Shown here in pieces: positions 35,419 to 44,094 of a DNA stretch of 64,000 nt (positions are counted from its first letter, which is position 1; each line of letters opens with the position of its first letter). The stretch lies in NCBI GenBank assembly GCA_025356475.1, contig JANXSX010000068.1, forward strand, positions 1-64,000. Direction: 5' to 3'. The translations under genes and the position numbers were made by a program. A model generated the notes under the pieces. The model searched no databases. It was given only the letters and a program-made list of their open reading frames with translations, and was not told the DNA's origin. The stretch is from Isosphaeraceae bacterium. Its GTDB lineage: Bacteria > Planctomycetota > Planctomycetia > Isosphaerales > Isosphaeraceae.

Positions 35419-36650
35419 GCTCCCCCCCACTTCGCTTGAAGCCCGACCACGGTGTCATCCCACGCCGCTCGAGAACGGAAGCAGGGGTAAGGAGTGGGAC
35501 GAATCGGTCCTGGAGATGACCAGACCACCTGGACTTGGCCATCAGAACCAAGTCTGCCTATCCGTGCAGTCTTCCAAGCATGCTGGGTCTCGGGATCGAT
35601 ACATACAACACCTCCGGGAGCATCGACGCTCTGGCGACCGATCACCTTTCGGACCGAGGTCGGGTCGAACGATCTTGCGTCTTCGACTCCCTGCGCCCAG
35701 AGGTAGACACCGATATAAGCGGATTCAATCGGGTCGGAAGGCTGTCGAGTGGAGCCGTAGCGGGCCCGGAATCGGGCGATGAACTGCTGATTGACCTCGC
35801 CGGGTAACGATGAAAAATAACTACCTACAACGTAGTCGCCGCCAGCCACGGGCGGATCGGGGTTGAGTAGCTCCTGTTCCGTCACACGGAACGAAACCGT
35901 AGGAACCACTTCTGACGAGAGATCAGACGCGCGTAGTTCGCGGAAGAACGTAAGATTGGAATTGCCCGTGAGGGTATTCAAGATGACGTCAGGCTTCATC
36001 TGACGAATGAACCCAACAACGGCCTGAAAATCCCGGCTATCGAGTGGGAGATCGTGCTCGCCGACAATGGTGCCACCCAAACTCCCGATCCCATCTCGCG
36101 CGATTTGACCTGCAATCCTGGAAAAGGCATCGTCGGAACCCACGATGAAAAAGCGATTCCCCAGATTCGAGACGCACCAGGAGAGGGCTGGGATGATTTG
36201 CTGATTGGGCGTGGCCCCCAAGTAAACAATATTGGGTGACTCTTCCAGGCCCTCGTACGGGACGGGGTAAAACAGCAAGCCACCCAGCCGCTCCAGACTC
36301 GGTCGTACACTGCGCCGGCTGCCTGAGGTCCAGCAACCGAATAAGACACTCGTCCGCTCTTGGATCATCAAACGCTCCGCTTCAAGTCTATAAGACTTGC
36401 CGTCGGAACAGCCATCGGCGACGATCGGTCGTACTTGGCGGCCGAGCACGCCTCCCTGAGCGTTGATTTCCTCAATGGCGAGCAGCGTCGCGTCGACCGC
36501 CAACCGTTCCGTGACGGACATTGTCCCTGAGAACGAGTGAAGGATTCCGACCTTGATCGGGGACTTGACAGCATTCGGATCCAGGGTCAGGCCTAACAGA
36601 GCCAAGCCGACCAGACAGACCGCGATCCCGACTACGATCCGCGTCATCAT
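35397..36650 (-). CDS. UrtA/AmiC-like periplasmic binding protein
   Basis: The 417-residue protein has a signal or anchor segment (IVVGIAVCLVGLALLGLTL) and a type 1 periplasmic-binding fold of the urea/short-chain-amide class: IKVGILHSFSGTMSVTERLAVDATLLAIEEINAQGGVLG, SVLFGCWTSGSRRSVRP, GLLFYPVPYEGLEESPNIVYLGATPNQQ. This matches UrtA, the urea ABC transporter binding protein. No permease or ATPase genes accompany it. It overlaps the hybrid kinase gene instead, which suggests a sensory role like that of AmiC or LuxP. Its ligand (urea, amide or other) is unproven. Confidence 0.88.
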   Translation of the reverse strand: MMTRIVVGIAVCLVGLALLGLTLDPNAVKSPIKVGILHSFSGTMSVTERLAVDATLLAIEEINAQGGVLGRQVRPIVADGCSDGKSYRLEAERLMIQERTSVLFGCWTSGSRRSVRPSLERLGGLLFYPVPYEGLEESPNIVYLGATPNQQIIPALSWCVSNLGNRFFIVGSDDAFSRIAGQIARDGIGSLGGTIVGEHDLPLDSRDFQAVVGFIRQMKPDVILNTLTGNSNLTFFRELRASDLSSEVVPTVSFRVTEQELLNPDPPVAGGDYVVGSYFSSLPGEVNQQFIARFRARYGSTRQPSDPIESAYIGVYLWAQGVEDARSFDPTSVRKVIGRQSVDAPGGVVCIDPETQHAWKTARIGRLGSDGQVQVVWSSPGPIRPTPYPCFRSRAAWDDTVVGLQAKWGGAWARPTP

Positions 36651-36765
36651 CGACGTGACCCTCCCATGCCATCAAGCGGCGGGGCTGTGCGCCTCCCCTT
36701 GCACGAAAGTCTAGGACGTCATTTCACGCAGTTGATAATTTTGGACGAACACCCAGGAAGTCTTC

Positions 36766-37380
36766 ATGCAAGATCGCAACCGTCCCCCCAGCCCATCGAC
36801 CGATTACGGAGACTTACCCCAAGACCTTAGGAATGAGATTCAAGGCCGACTCGTACGATGGTCCCTCGTCGGTCTTGGACTCGTTGTTCTGTTAGGATTG
36901 AGCTTCGCCTTTGTCATCGCGATCGGTGTAGGAATCAGCACGCCCGGCAGTTGGACCATTGGTTTCATGGTGACGGGGATGTTGATTGTAATTACCTCAC
37001 CAGTCGCGTTGAGTCTCTTTCTGATCGTGCGCGGCATGGGAGGCTGGCCCGGAGTTCTCTCGACTGACCGGGTTGTGTCGCTTTTTGACATCGATCGGGC
37101 AGATTTGAGCAACGAGACGTACCGGCGTTACATGAAGAATCCGGATTTCTGGTGGCACGCTGCTTCGGGCATGATCCTTACGTCCGGCTGCGTGACTCTT
37201 GCCGGACTCCTCTGGCAGCCGATCTTTGGACGCCCCTCGGGCATGCTGGTTTTCTACTCACTTAACTTCGGACTCGCAGGCCACTCGATCATGGCCCGAG
37301 CTTGGATGGTCCGACAAGCGGTCAAGGCGAAGGAGACTCGCCTACAAATCGCGCAGCCCGATCCCATAATTGCGTACTGA
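36766..37380 (+). CDS. Membrane protein of unknown function
   Basis: A 204-residue protein with four hydrophobic helices: LVGLGLVVLLGLSFAFVIAIGVG, TIGFMVTGMLIVITSPVALSLFLIV, then after a soluble stretch (STDRVVSLFDIDRADLSNETYRRYMKN), GMILTSGCVTLAGLLW and MLVFYSLNFGLAGHSIM. I do not recognise the family. It is divergent from the binding-protein gene and converges with an acetyltransferase gene. Confidence 0.7.
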   Translation: MQDRNRPPSPSTDYGDLPQDLRNEIQGRLVRWSLVGLGLVVLLGLSFAFVIAIGVGISTPGSWTIGFMVTGMLIVITSPVALSLFLIVRGMGGWPGVLSTDRVVSLFDIDRADLSNETYRRYMKNPDFWWHAASGMILTSGCVTLAGLLWQPIFGRPSGMLVFYSLNFGLAGHSIMARAWMVRQAVKAKETRLQIAQPDPIIAY

Positions 37381-37391
37381 TCTCAAACAAG

Positions 37392-38363
37392 TCAAACCGA
37401 AGCAGGACGTCGATAGAGTGTCGAACTCTCGACTTGTACGAAGTTCAGCGACGCATAGAGCTGCAGGGCTGCGAGGTTCGTGGCTCGGGTCTGAACGGCA
37501 ACAGCCTCGAAGTCCTCGGATCTGGCGTACCGGAAGATCTCACCGACCAGGAATCGTCCGAAACCTCGACGTCTGTTCCGCGTTGGGACGTCGAGGCGAG
37601 CAAGCCCGAGCCGATGAAGACCACCGGGCGACTCGAATCCTCGCATTGTCCAAACCAAGGCCTCGGCCAGCAGGGTGTCATCAGTCTTCGAGCGGAGGTT
37701 GAGTGCGACCGGTCGATACAAACCCAGCGCGGCGGAATCCCACCATGAGAGGAGCGGGTCTTCAATCAGTTCCAACTTGGATTGGCGGCGGAGAATTCCC
37801 GCAAGACGATCGCGAGGCTCGGACACCGTTAGGTCGGCTTCCAGGAGGATCGTAGTGCTCACAGGCTCGTAGGATCGAGCAGTGACTGCGCGGTGAAACG
37901 AAGTATGCGAAGATAAGATCCCCGCCCATTCGCTCCCACCGTACAGCCCCCAATAAAAAGGATTTAGAGGGTATTGTCCCCCGGCGTAGATGACTTGGGC
38001 CCCGCGCTCGGCCAGATAGCTCTCGCCTGCGGACATAAGCTGCTGTTCCAGGTCAGGATCAGTCGCCTCTGGATCAACAACAAGCAATGCGATCGTCCCG
38101 AGGCTCGTGTCGAGCTGGTGGCTTGGGCCTTCGGATTCCAATGGCCCGAATCCCGAATGAACGAAGCCGATCAATCGATCATCACGTTCGGCCACGATCA
38201 AACCAAAGCGATCGAAGTGTGGCTTATCGAACAACAGGAGGTCGAGGTCATGACCCGTCAGGGGGTGAGCGACCGAAGCCGCCGGCAGCCCCCGATTCCA
38301 GAGCTGGGCCAACGCGGGTGGGTCACCGTTACGGTAGGGTCGAAGTCGTGTAACCGAACTCAC
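37392..38363 (-). CDS. GNAT-family N-acetyltransferase, two-domain
   Basis: The 323-residue protein appears to hold two GNAT folds. The N-terminal part begins VTRLRPYRNGDPPALAQLWNR and has AERDDRLIGFVHSGFGP. The C-terminal part has LARLDVPTRNRRRGFGRFLVGEIFRYA, where RRGFGR matches the acetyl-CoA loop, followed by AALQLYASLNFVQVE. Such double GNATs acetylate small molecules (mycothiol synthase is one example). No substrate can be named. Confidence 0.82.
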   Translation of the reverse strand: MSSVTRLRPYRNGDPPALAQLWNRGLPAASVAHPLTGHDLDLLLFDKPHFDRFGLIVAERDDRLIGFVHSGFGPLESEGPSHQLDTSLGTIALLVVDPEATDPDLEQQLMSAGESYLAERGAQVIYAGGQYPLNPFYWGLYGGSEWAGILSSHTSFHRAVTARSYEPVSTTILLEADLTVSEPRDRLAGILRRQSKLELIEDPLLSWWDSAALGLYRPVALNLRSKTDDTLLAEALVWTMRGFESPGGLHRLGLARLDVPTRNRRRGFGRFLVGEIFRYARSEDFEAVAVQTRATNLAALQLYASLNFVQVESSTLYRRPASV

Positions 38364-38433
38364 TCAGCTCACTCGCGGAGAGTGTAGGGTGGGAAATACG
38401 GAGGTTCGGACCGGTCCTGAGGGTCGGCCCAGT

Positions 38434-38742
38434 TCAACTCACCGACACAAAAACGTCGTCGCCTTCGACCTTCACCTCGTAGACGGGCTGTTTCAGCTTA
38501 CCGTTCAAGCTCGATTGACCCGTGCGGACGTCGAACTCCCAGCCGTGCCAAGGGCAGCTCACACATGTTCCGTTCATCTCGCCTTCGCTGAGCGGGCCCC
38601 CCTGATGGGGACAGATGCCGTCGATCGCCGAGATCACGCCATCGACGTTAAAGATTGCGTAAATACGCCCATCGTGTTCGACTTCTTTCGCCGATCCCAC
38701 TGGCAATTCCGCCAGAGTCGCCATCTTCACAAAACTCGGCAT
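38434..38742 (-). CDS. Rieske [2Fe-2S] ferredoxin-like protein
   Basis: About 102 residues starting at MPSFVKMATLAELP. It has the full Rieske cluster motif: CPHQGG (Cys, His) and, 15-20 residues later, CPWHGW (Cys, His). This small soluble form is of the nitrite-reductase NirD or dioxygenase-ferredoxin type. The longer frame from 38820 is unlikely. It is divergent from the CrtI-like oxidoreductase and might donate electrons to an oxygenase elsewhere. Confidence 0.9.
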   Translation of the reverse strand: MPSFVKMATLAELPVGSAKEVEHDGRIYAIFNVDGVISAIDGICPHQGGPLSEGEMNGTCVSCPWHGWEFDVRTGQSSLNGKLKQPVYEVKVEGDDVFVSVS

Positions 38743-38910
38743 GACCTCTCCCCTGAATCCTCTCAAACTCGCGACTTCATCGGCGGAACTGTCGCTCTGT
38801 TTAACTCTCTGACAAATCAATTTGATCCTAACACGAACCTTCGCGTCTGGAAACAGGCACGCTTAGCGATCGACTGTCTACATTGATGAGATCCAATGGA
38901 GACCGACAGT

Positions 38911-40422
38911 ATGTTCGATGATGTCTTTGATTTGGTGGTCATCGGCGCGGGCATGGGGGGGCTGGCCACGGCGGCCCTCGCCCAACGTCAAGGACTACGC
39001 GTCGCCCTGTTGGAGGCTCACACCAAGCTGGGGGGCTCGGCAGGTTACTTCGAGCGGGGGCCCTACACCTTCGATGTGGGAGCCACCGCCCTGATGGGAT
39101 TACGTCCGAACGAGCCGATTGGGGGGTTACTCCGGTCGATCGGAGCTGAGTTTGAGGGCGTCCAAACTTCGAGTTACCGCGTCTGCCTCCCCGATCGTGA
39201 ACTTCAAATCACTCCCGATCCGACTGCGTTTCTGACCGCCGTTACCCAGGTGTTTCCCGGTCAATCTGCGGCAAAACAGCGATTCTGGAACCTGCAGGAG
39301 AGCGTTGGCAACACGCTGTTCACGGTCGCGAGCCGCGTCGCTCGACTTCCCATCCGGTCTTTGTCAGATGTGATCTACGACGGACGAATCCTGGGATTTT
39401 CCGGGCTTGCGGCGGCCTCAACCTGGCTTGTCACTGTTGAGGATGTCCTCAGGATTTTGGGACTTCATCACGATCGAGCGTTTCGCTGCTGGGTCGCGAT
39501 GCTTTTGCAAGACACAGCGCAGGCTGGCCCTGAGACCGTCCCATTCGCCAACGCCGCCGCGTGCCTTCAGGCTTACCGGCTGGGAATGAGCCGACCTCGG
39601 GGCGGCATGAAAGCTCTCGCTGAGTCCATCGGTGGACGCTTCGGTGCGCTCGGAGGAGACCTGCGGACCGCCACGAAGGTCGATAGAGTTGAACAATCGA
39701 CAGAGGGATTCGCGGTCACCACACGACGTCGCCAGGTCCTCCGAACCCGCCAGGTGGCCTTGAACGTCCCCTTGGATCTGGCGGTAGACCTGCTTGGCCG
39801 GAGCTTAGTAGGACGCCTCGCGCGTAGAGAACGGCAATCACGAGCTCAGTGGAGCGCATTCACTGGCTACGTCGCCTTTCGGCGCGAGACAACCGACGAC
39901 AACGGCCCTTTGTTCCACCAAGTCTTACAAGACTACGACCAACCTATCCACGACGGCAATAATGTGCTTGTCTCACTCTCACCACCAGGTGACCCAGGCT
40001 ATGGGCCTCCTGACGTGCGAGTCGCAACGATGTCAACCCATACAAGACCTGCGGAGTGGTCTGGTTTGGATAACGATGCGCGAAGGCTTAAGAAGCAGGA
40101 TTATGCCCAGAGATTGCTGAAGGCCCTGGATCGAGCGATCCCTGGGGCGTCCGAAAACCTCACCCACGCCGAGTTCGCAACCCCACGTAGCTTCCAGCGT
40201 TACACAAGACGGAAAGCGGGAGCCGTTGGCGGGCCACCCGTCTCACGCGGCAACAGCACGTTCCTCGCCGTCGATTCCGACGTATTGGGGCCTGGCCTAT
40301 GGGTTGTCGGCGATAGCGTCTTCCCCGGTCAGGGAACGATGGCCGTCGTTTTGTCGGCGATCCGCGTGATCGAGCGGATCACAAATCAGTCATGGGCAGC
40401 GATTCAGCACGTTCGTAATTAG
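38911..40422 (+). CDS. FAD-dependent oxidoreductase, CrtI/CrtISO-like
   Basis: About 503 residues. It has the FAD motif DLVVIGAGMGGLATAALAQRQGLRVALLE at the start, GGSAGYFERGPYTFDVGATAL typical of carotenoid desaturases and isomerases, and the C-terminal LWVVGDSVFPGQGTMAVVLSAIR FAD-binding end. The ATG at 38911 has GGAGA about 8 bases upstream; an ATG at 38896 is the alternative. The family includes phytoene desaturase (CrtI) and carotenoid isomerase (CrtISO/CrtH). No other carotenoid genes are nearby. Confidence 0.85.
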   Translation: MFDDVFDLVVIGAGMGGLATAALAQRQGLRVALLEAHTKLGGSAGYFERGPYTFDVGATALMGLRPNEPIGGLLRSIGAEFEGVQTSSYRVCLPDRELQITPDPTAFLTAVTQVFPGQSAAKQRFWNLQESVGNTLFTVASRVARLPIRSLSDVIYDGRILGFSGLAAASTWLVTVEDVLRILGLHHDRAFRCWVAMLLQDTAQAGPETVPFANAAACLQAYRLGMSRPRGGMKALAESIGGRFGALGGDLRTATKVDRVEQSTEGFAVTTRRRQVLRTRQVALNVPLDLAVDLLGRSLVGRLARRERQSRAQWSAFTGYVAFRRETTDDNGPLFHQVLQDYDQPIHDGNNVLVSLSPPGDPGYGPPDVRVATMSTHTRPAEWSGLDNDARRLKKQDYAQRLLKALDRAIPGASENLTHAEFATPRSFQRYTRRKAGAVGGPPVSRGNSTFLAVDSDVLGPGLWVVGDSVFPGQGTMAVVLSAIRVIERITNQSWAAIQHVRN

Positions 40423-40566
40423 TCGCATTTGAGAACTCGGCGAGGCTGCCTCACAGGGATCGCAAACTTCGATCTCTCACTTCGTCTGTATCGGGAAATC
40501 TCGGGCCTTGCAATCCGCGTGTCGAGCCTTGTCAGCCACGAATGAATCAAGCAAGATGTGGAGATG

Positions 40567-41259
40567 ATGTTAGACGCACTTGTGATTGCACCTCACCCCG
40601 ATGATGCCGAGATTGGCATGGGCGGAACGATCGCCCGGCTGATCGCGGAAGGCTGGAAGGTCGGCATTCTCGACCTGACCAGCGGCGAGCCAACGCCGCT
40701 GGGCTCGTTGGAGCGTCGCAAGGCGGAAACGGCCTCCGCCAATTTCGAACTTGGTAACCCCTGGCGCGAGAATTTGGGGCTCCCCAACCGAGACCTCGAG
40801 CCGACCCTGGCGCACCGACGGGCCTTGGCGACCGTGTTCCGGCGGCTCAGGCCCCGGCTCCTGTTTGCCCCTTACTGGGAAGATGCCCATCCCGACCATA
40901 TCGCGGCGACCAAGCTCGTCGAGGACGCTCGATTCTGGTCAAAGCTCTCTAAGAGCGATATTCCAGGCATCCCTTTCCACCCATCACGCATTCTCTACTA
41001 CTTTAGTGTTCACTTGAAGATTGTCGAACGGCCAAGCTTCGTGCTGGACATCAGTCTCCAGAACGACGCCAAGCTCGCTGCGCTTCGTTGTTATACGTCG
41101 CAACTCGTCGAGAATCAGACTCCCGGACAGCCGGGAGTGATTGAGGCCGTCGCAGATCGAACGAGATTCTGGGGCCACTTTGTCGGGGTCCGTCATGCCG
41201 AACCATTCGCCAGCCGAGAGCCTGTCGGCCTTAAAGGCCTGAACGATCTGTTGATCTAA
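40567..41259 (+). CDS. bshB1: Bacillithiol biosynthesis deacetylase BshB1-like
   Basis: A zinc-dependent LmbE/PIG-L deacetylase of about 230 residues. APHPDDAEIGMGGTIARL carries the metal-binding HPDD; then come LTSGEPTPLGSLERRKAETA, ENLGLPNRDLEP, EDAHPDHIAATKL with the second metal His, and the C-terminus WGHFVGVRHAEPF, which is characteristic of BshB1. BshB1 removes acetyl from GlcNAc-malate to form GlcN-malate. Other bacillithiol genes are not in the window. Start codons cluster at GTG 40558, ATG 40564 and ATG 40567; I chose the last for its GGAG spacing. Confidence 0.87.
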   Translation: MLDALVIAPHPDDAEIGMGGTIARLIAEGWKVGILDLTSGEPTPLGSLERRKAETASANFELGNPWRENLGLPNRDLEPTLAHRRALATVFRRLRPRLLFAPYWEDAHPDHIAATKLVEDARFWSKLSKSDIPGIPFHPSRILYYFSVHLKIVERPSFVLDISLQNDAKLAALRCYTSQLVENQTPGQPGVIEAVADRTRFWGHFVGVRHAEPFASREPVGLKGLNDLLI

Positions 41260-41270
41260 CAGATCGTTCA
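41240..41270. terminator. Bidirectional terminator overlapping the bshB1 stop
   Basis: TGAACGATCTGTT (41240-41252) pairs perfectly with AACAGATCGTTCA (41258-41270) around a five-base loop. The bshB1 TAA (41257-41259) lies inside the hairpin. It separates bshB1 from the convergent MFS gene. Confidence 0.7.
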
Positions 41271-41288
41271 TCGGGCCATATTTCGATC

Positions 41289-42698
41289 TCAGTGCATCAT
41301 CACGGCACCAGAGTCGTCGGCTCCGCCTTGGGATTGGGCATGATCGGTGTCTTTCGGCAGCGATTGCGAACCGAGCCAGAATAGGAATCCACCGAGCAAT
41401 AAGGTTGGCCCCATCGCCAGCAGCCCGGCGGTGAGGTTGGTCGGACCTGTTTTGGTCACGATCGGGACCGCGCCAAGTGATGCGAGGAAGTGACCGGTGG
41501 ACGAGTTCGCCCATGCCGGGCTTCCGAAGAGATCCGAGATAAAGCCAATCACAATCGGTGAACTAATGTCGCCGAAGAGGTGGAGCAAGAAGATACTTGT
41601 CGCATAACCGACTGCCCGCTGCGCGGCCGGAACGACGTTCGCCGTGACGGTGTTGCAAGGGCCTAGTACCGACGACAGCATCGTCATGGCGATAAACAGG
41701 CAGATGAAGGATGCGATCCGCTCGGAAATCAGTACCGCCCCCAGTCCGAAGGGGACGGAGACAAAAACGGCGAAACAGGCCCAGATTAAATAGGACCGTT
41801 TCGTCCGTTTCGCCAGCCAGTCGCAAACTCCGATGCCAAGCCCGATCCCGAGGATTCCGCCAACTGCGCTCAAGATACCGATCGAGAGTCCAGCCCCCTT
41901 AGGACTCATTCCGCGAACCCTCTGGAAGAAGGTTGCGCCAAAGACCGCGAGCGCTCCTGTCGAAAAGGTCACAGAGGCGAGCCCCGCCGTGTTCAGCAGG
42001 AAGGTCCGGTTCTTGAAGAGCGTGATGTACTGTGCGAAACCGGGTCGATCGTCCTTTGTGACCGTTTTGCCTTCAGAGGCCCCCCGACCTGGATCACGAA
42101 TCAGCAGCCCCGCCACCGCTGCGATCAGGCCCGGCAGACCGACGACCCAGAAGGCTGCCCGCCACCCTTGCCACGCACCAATCACACCACCGATTCCATA
42201 ACCCAAGGCCCCGCCCAGCGGTAAGGCCAGGTAGAAGAAGCCCATGACACGTCCGCGTTGCTTCGGCGGGAAAAGGTCGGCCAACAGCGCCGGGGCAACG
42301 ATCCCGTAACTCGCTTCGCCAATCCCAAGAATCGCCCGCCAAAAGAACATGTGCCAGTAATCGGTAGAGAACGCCGTGCCAACTGTGGCGACGCTCCAGA
42401 GACCGACGCCGAAACCCAGGAGGATTCGCCGACTATAGCGATCACCAACATAACCGACGATTGGCGATGCAATCGTATAAACAACCATGAACGCCCCCGC
42501 CAGGATTCCCCAGCGGAAGTCGTTAATCTTCAAATCTTTTTGGATAAGGTCGCCGACGGCGTTGAACACATAGCGATCGACATAGTTCAGCAAGTTCATG
42601 CTGAACAGAGTGCCGAGGGCAAAGTAAGCCCCACCGTAGGTCGGAATCCGAGATGTGTCCGCAGGAGGCGAGGGCGAATTGGCCGGGGGAGACTGCAT
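41289..42698 (-). CDS. MFS transporter, spinster-like
   Basis: This 469-residue protein has 12 predicted membrane helices and the major-facilitator motif GYVGDRYSRRILLGFGVGLWS after helix 2. The opening helix LFSMNLLNYVDRYVFNAVGDLIQKDL and GIGEASYGIVAPALLADLFPPKQRGRVMGFFYLALPLGGALG are typical of spinster (Spns) family members. Substrates in that group are lipids or organic anions; the substrate here is unknown. Confidence 0.9.
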   Translation of the reverse strand: MQSPPANSPSPPADTSRIPTYGGAYFALGTLFSMNLLNYVDRYVFNAVGDLIQKDLKINDFRWGILAGAFMVVYTIASPIVGYVGDRYSRRILLGFGVGLWSVATVGTAFSTDYWHMFFWRAILGIGEASYGIVAPALLADLFPPKQRGRVMGFFYLALPLGGALGYGIGGVIGAWQGWRAAFWVVGLPGLIAAVAGLLIRDPGRGASEGKTVTKDDRPGFAQYITLFKNRTFLLNTAGLASVTFSTGALAVFGATFFQRVRGMSPKGAGLSIGILSAVGGILGIGLGIGVCDWLAKRTKRSYLIWACFAVFVSVPFGLGAVLISERIASFICLFIAMTMLSSVLGPCNTVTANVVPAAQRAVGYATSIFLLHLFGDISSPIVIGFISDLFGSPAWANSSTGHFLASLGAVPIVTKTGPTNLTAGLLAMGPTLLLGGFLFWLGSQSLPKDTDHAQSQGGADDSGAVMMH

Positions 42699-42789
42699 AA
42701 CGTGAAGGCCTCGGTCGGCTCAGGTGAAGGCGATCCATCGAGGTCGCGAAGATCTGGTTATACCCGCCCTTACCAAACTTGACGAGTCC

Positions 42790-43995
42790 TCAACGTTCGC
42801 GATCGTCGCGGGAAGTCCGGGTCCGCTCAAGCGCCTTGCCTTCGATGAAGAGCAGGAGTTCCGTCTCGCTCGGCACTGTCCCGGGGAGCCGCAGGTTCCA
42901 GAGCCCGTTCTTGTTGGGCAAGAGGATTCCCGGCAAGATCCCTGCCGAGATCAGCAGTGTCTTGCCAAGCGGCCAGGCCTTGATTGGCCGATCCAGACGA
43001 CTGCCAGCGACCTCCGGCACGTCGATCGAGGCGTCGTTGTTGCCAACTTCCCGAGGGGCGATTACGCGGGTTCTGTGCAATGATCGCACGGTGTTGGCAG
43101 TCAGCTCAACAGCCAGGTCCACGGCATCGTCGTCGAAGGTGAGGAGTGGACTCATTTTGAGGACCACTCCTTCGGTGATCTGTTCCGTCTTGGGCTGGAA
43201 GCCAAGGCCGACAGCGTTGTCGCGTTGAAGCGACCCTAAGTAGGGAATGTTCACCGTTGCGTCCATCGTGACACTCTGGCCGTTGAGGACCTTGAATGTC
43301 TTATCACCCAGAACCTTTGAGCTGGCGTTCTGGGTGAGCTGGTTGATCAGAAGGGACGATTCCTCGGGCGAGAGGGTCCAGATCCTCTGTCCCTGGCCAC
43401 CGGTCCCCACAAATTGCATCCGGGTGAAATTGGTGTAGCGCCAGCGCGTATCTGGAGCCGCAATGATCCGGACCCTGAGCTGGATCAGATCCGCCACGGA
43501 ATTGATGAAGCGATCGACGATCTCGTCGACTTGAGCCAAGACTTTCGCGGTGTGGAACGCCTTGATCCGCGTCCGACTGGCCGACAGAACACTGATCTTA
43601 TCGTCGTGCCAGGGGGCGGAACCCGTGCGACGAAAGATCCAGTCGAGCATCGCCGTCTGAGGCTGGATCTTCGAGGACGCAAGGGTGGTGTACGGGGTGA
43701 TATCCCAGTCTTTCCAATTCCGACCGGCCTCGGCAGGAAAGTCCTCCGGGGCCGGAGAATCCGTTCCCGTATCGCGACGCTTGGGCTTGTTCTTGGGAGG
43801 TTCGAAGTCCGCCTCAGCATCGAGCGGATCATCCGCCTTCATCTTGGCTTTCGGTCGATCTTCCTCATCGAGCGACGCACTTCTCAATCGCCCTGAGTTC
43901 GATCGCCGCGCAGGGTCCTGGGCCAAGAGGCTCGCGGGCAGCACTCCCCCACCTAGCATCGCCAGGAACATGGCTTTTCGACGCGACATGCTCAT
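42790..43995 (-). CDS. Secretin-like domain protein of planctomycete type
   Basis: About 401 residues. A leader (MSMSRRKAMFLAMLGGGVLPASLLAQ) is followed by about 75 residues of low-complexity charged linker. The C-terminal half resembles the secretin core, where KTFKVLNGQSVTMDATVNIPYL and EGVVLKMSPLLTFDDDAVDLAVELTANTV match the segments preceding the beta-barrel. It is too short for a full type II secretin, and no T2S genes adjoin it. It may be a partial or specialised secretin. The start at 43995 rests on the leader. Confidence 0.6.
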   Translation of the reverse strand: MSMSRRKAMFLAMLGGGVLPASLLAQDPARRSNSGRLRSASLDEEDRPKAKMKADDPLDAEADFEPPKNKPKRRDTGTDSPAPEDFPAEAGRNWKDWDITPYTTLASSKIQPQTAMLDWIFRRTGSAPWHDDKISVLSASRTRIKAFHTAKVLAQVDEIVDRFINSVADLIQLRVRIIAAPDTRWRYTNFTRMQFVGTGGQGQRIWTLSPEESSLLINQLTQNASSKVLGDKTFKVLNGQSVTMDATVNIPYLGSLQRDNAVGLGFQPKTEQITEGVVLKMSPLLTFDDDAVDLAVELTANTVRSLHRTRVIAPREVGNNDASIDVPEVAGSRLDRPIKAWPLGKTLLISAGILPGILLPNKNGLWNLRLPGTVPSETELLLFIEGKALERTRTSRDDRER

Positions 43996-44094
43996 GCCAG
44001 GGGCCTCCTTGCCGGACACTCGAAGCAAATCAATGTTCGTTGGAATCCCGAGAGGGAATCCCGACGGATGGGGAACTTAGCCCGGATTGAAGAT

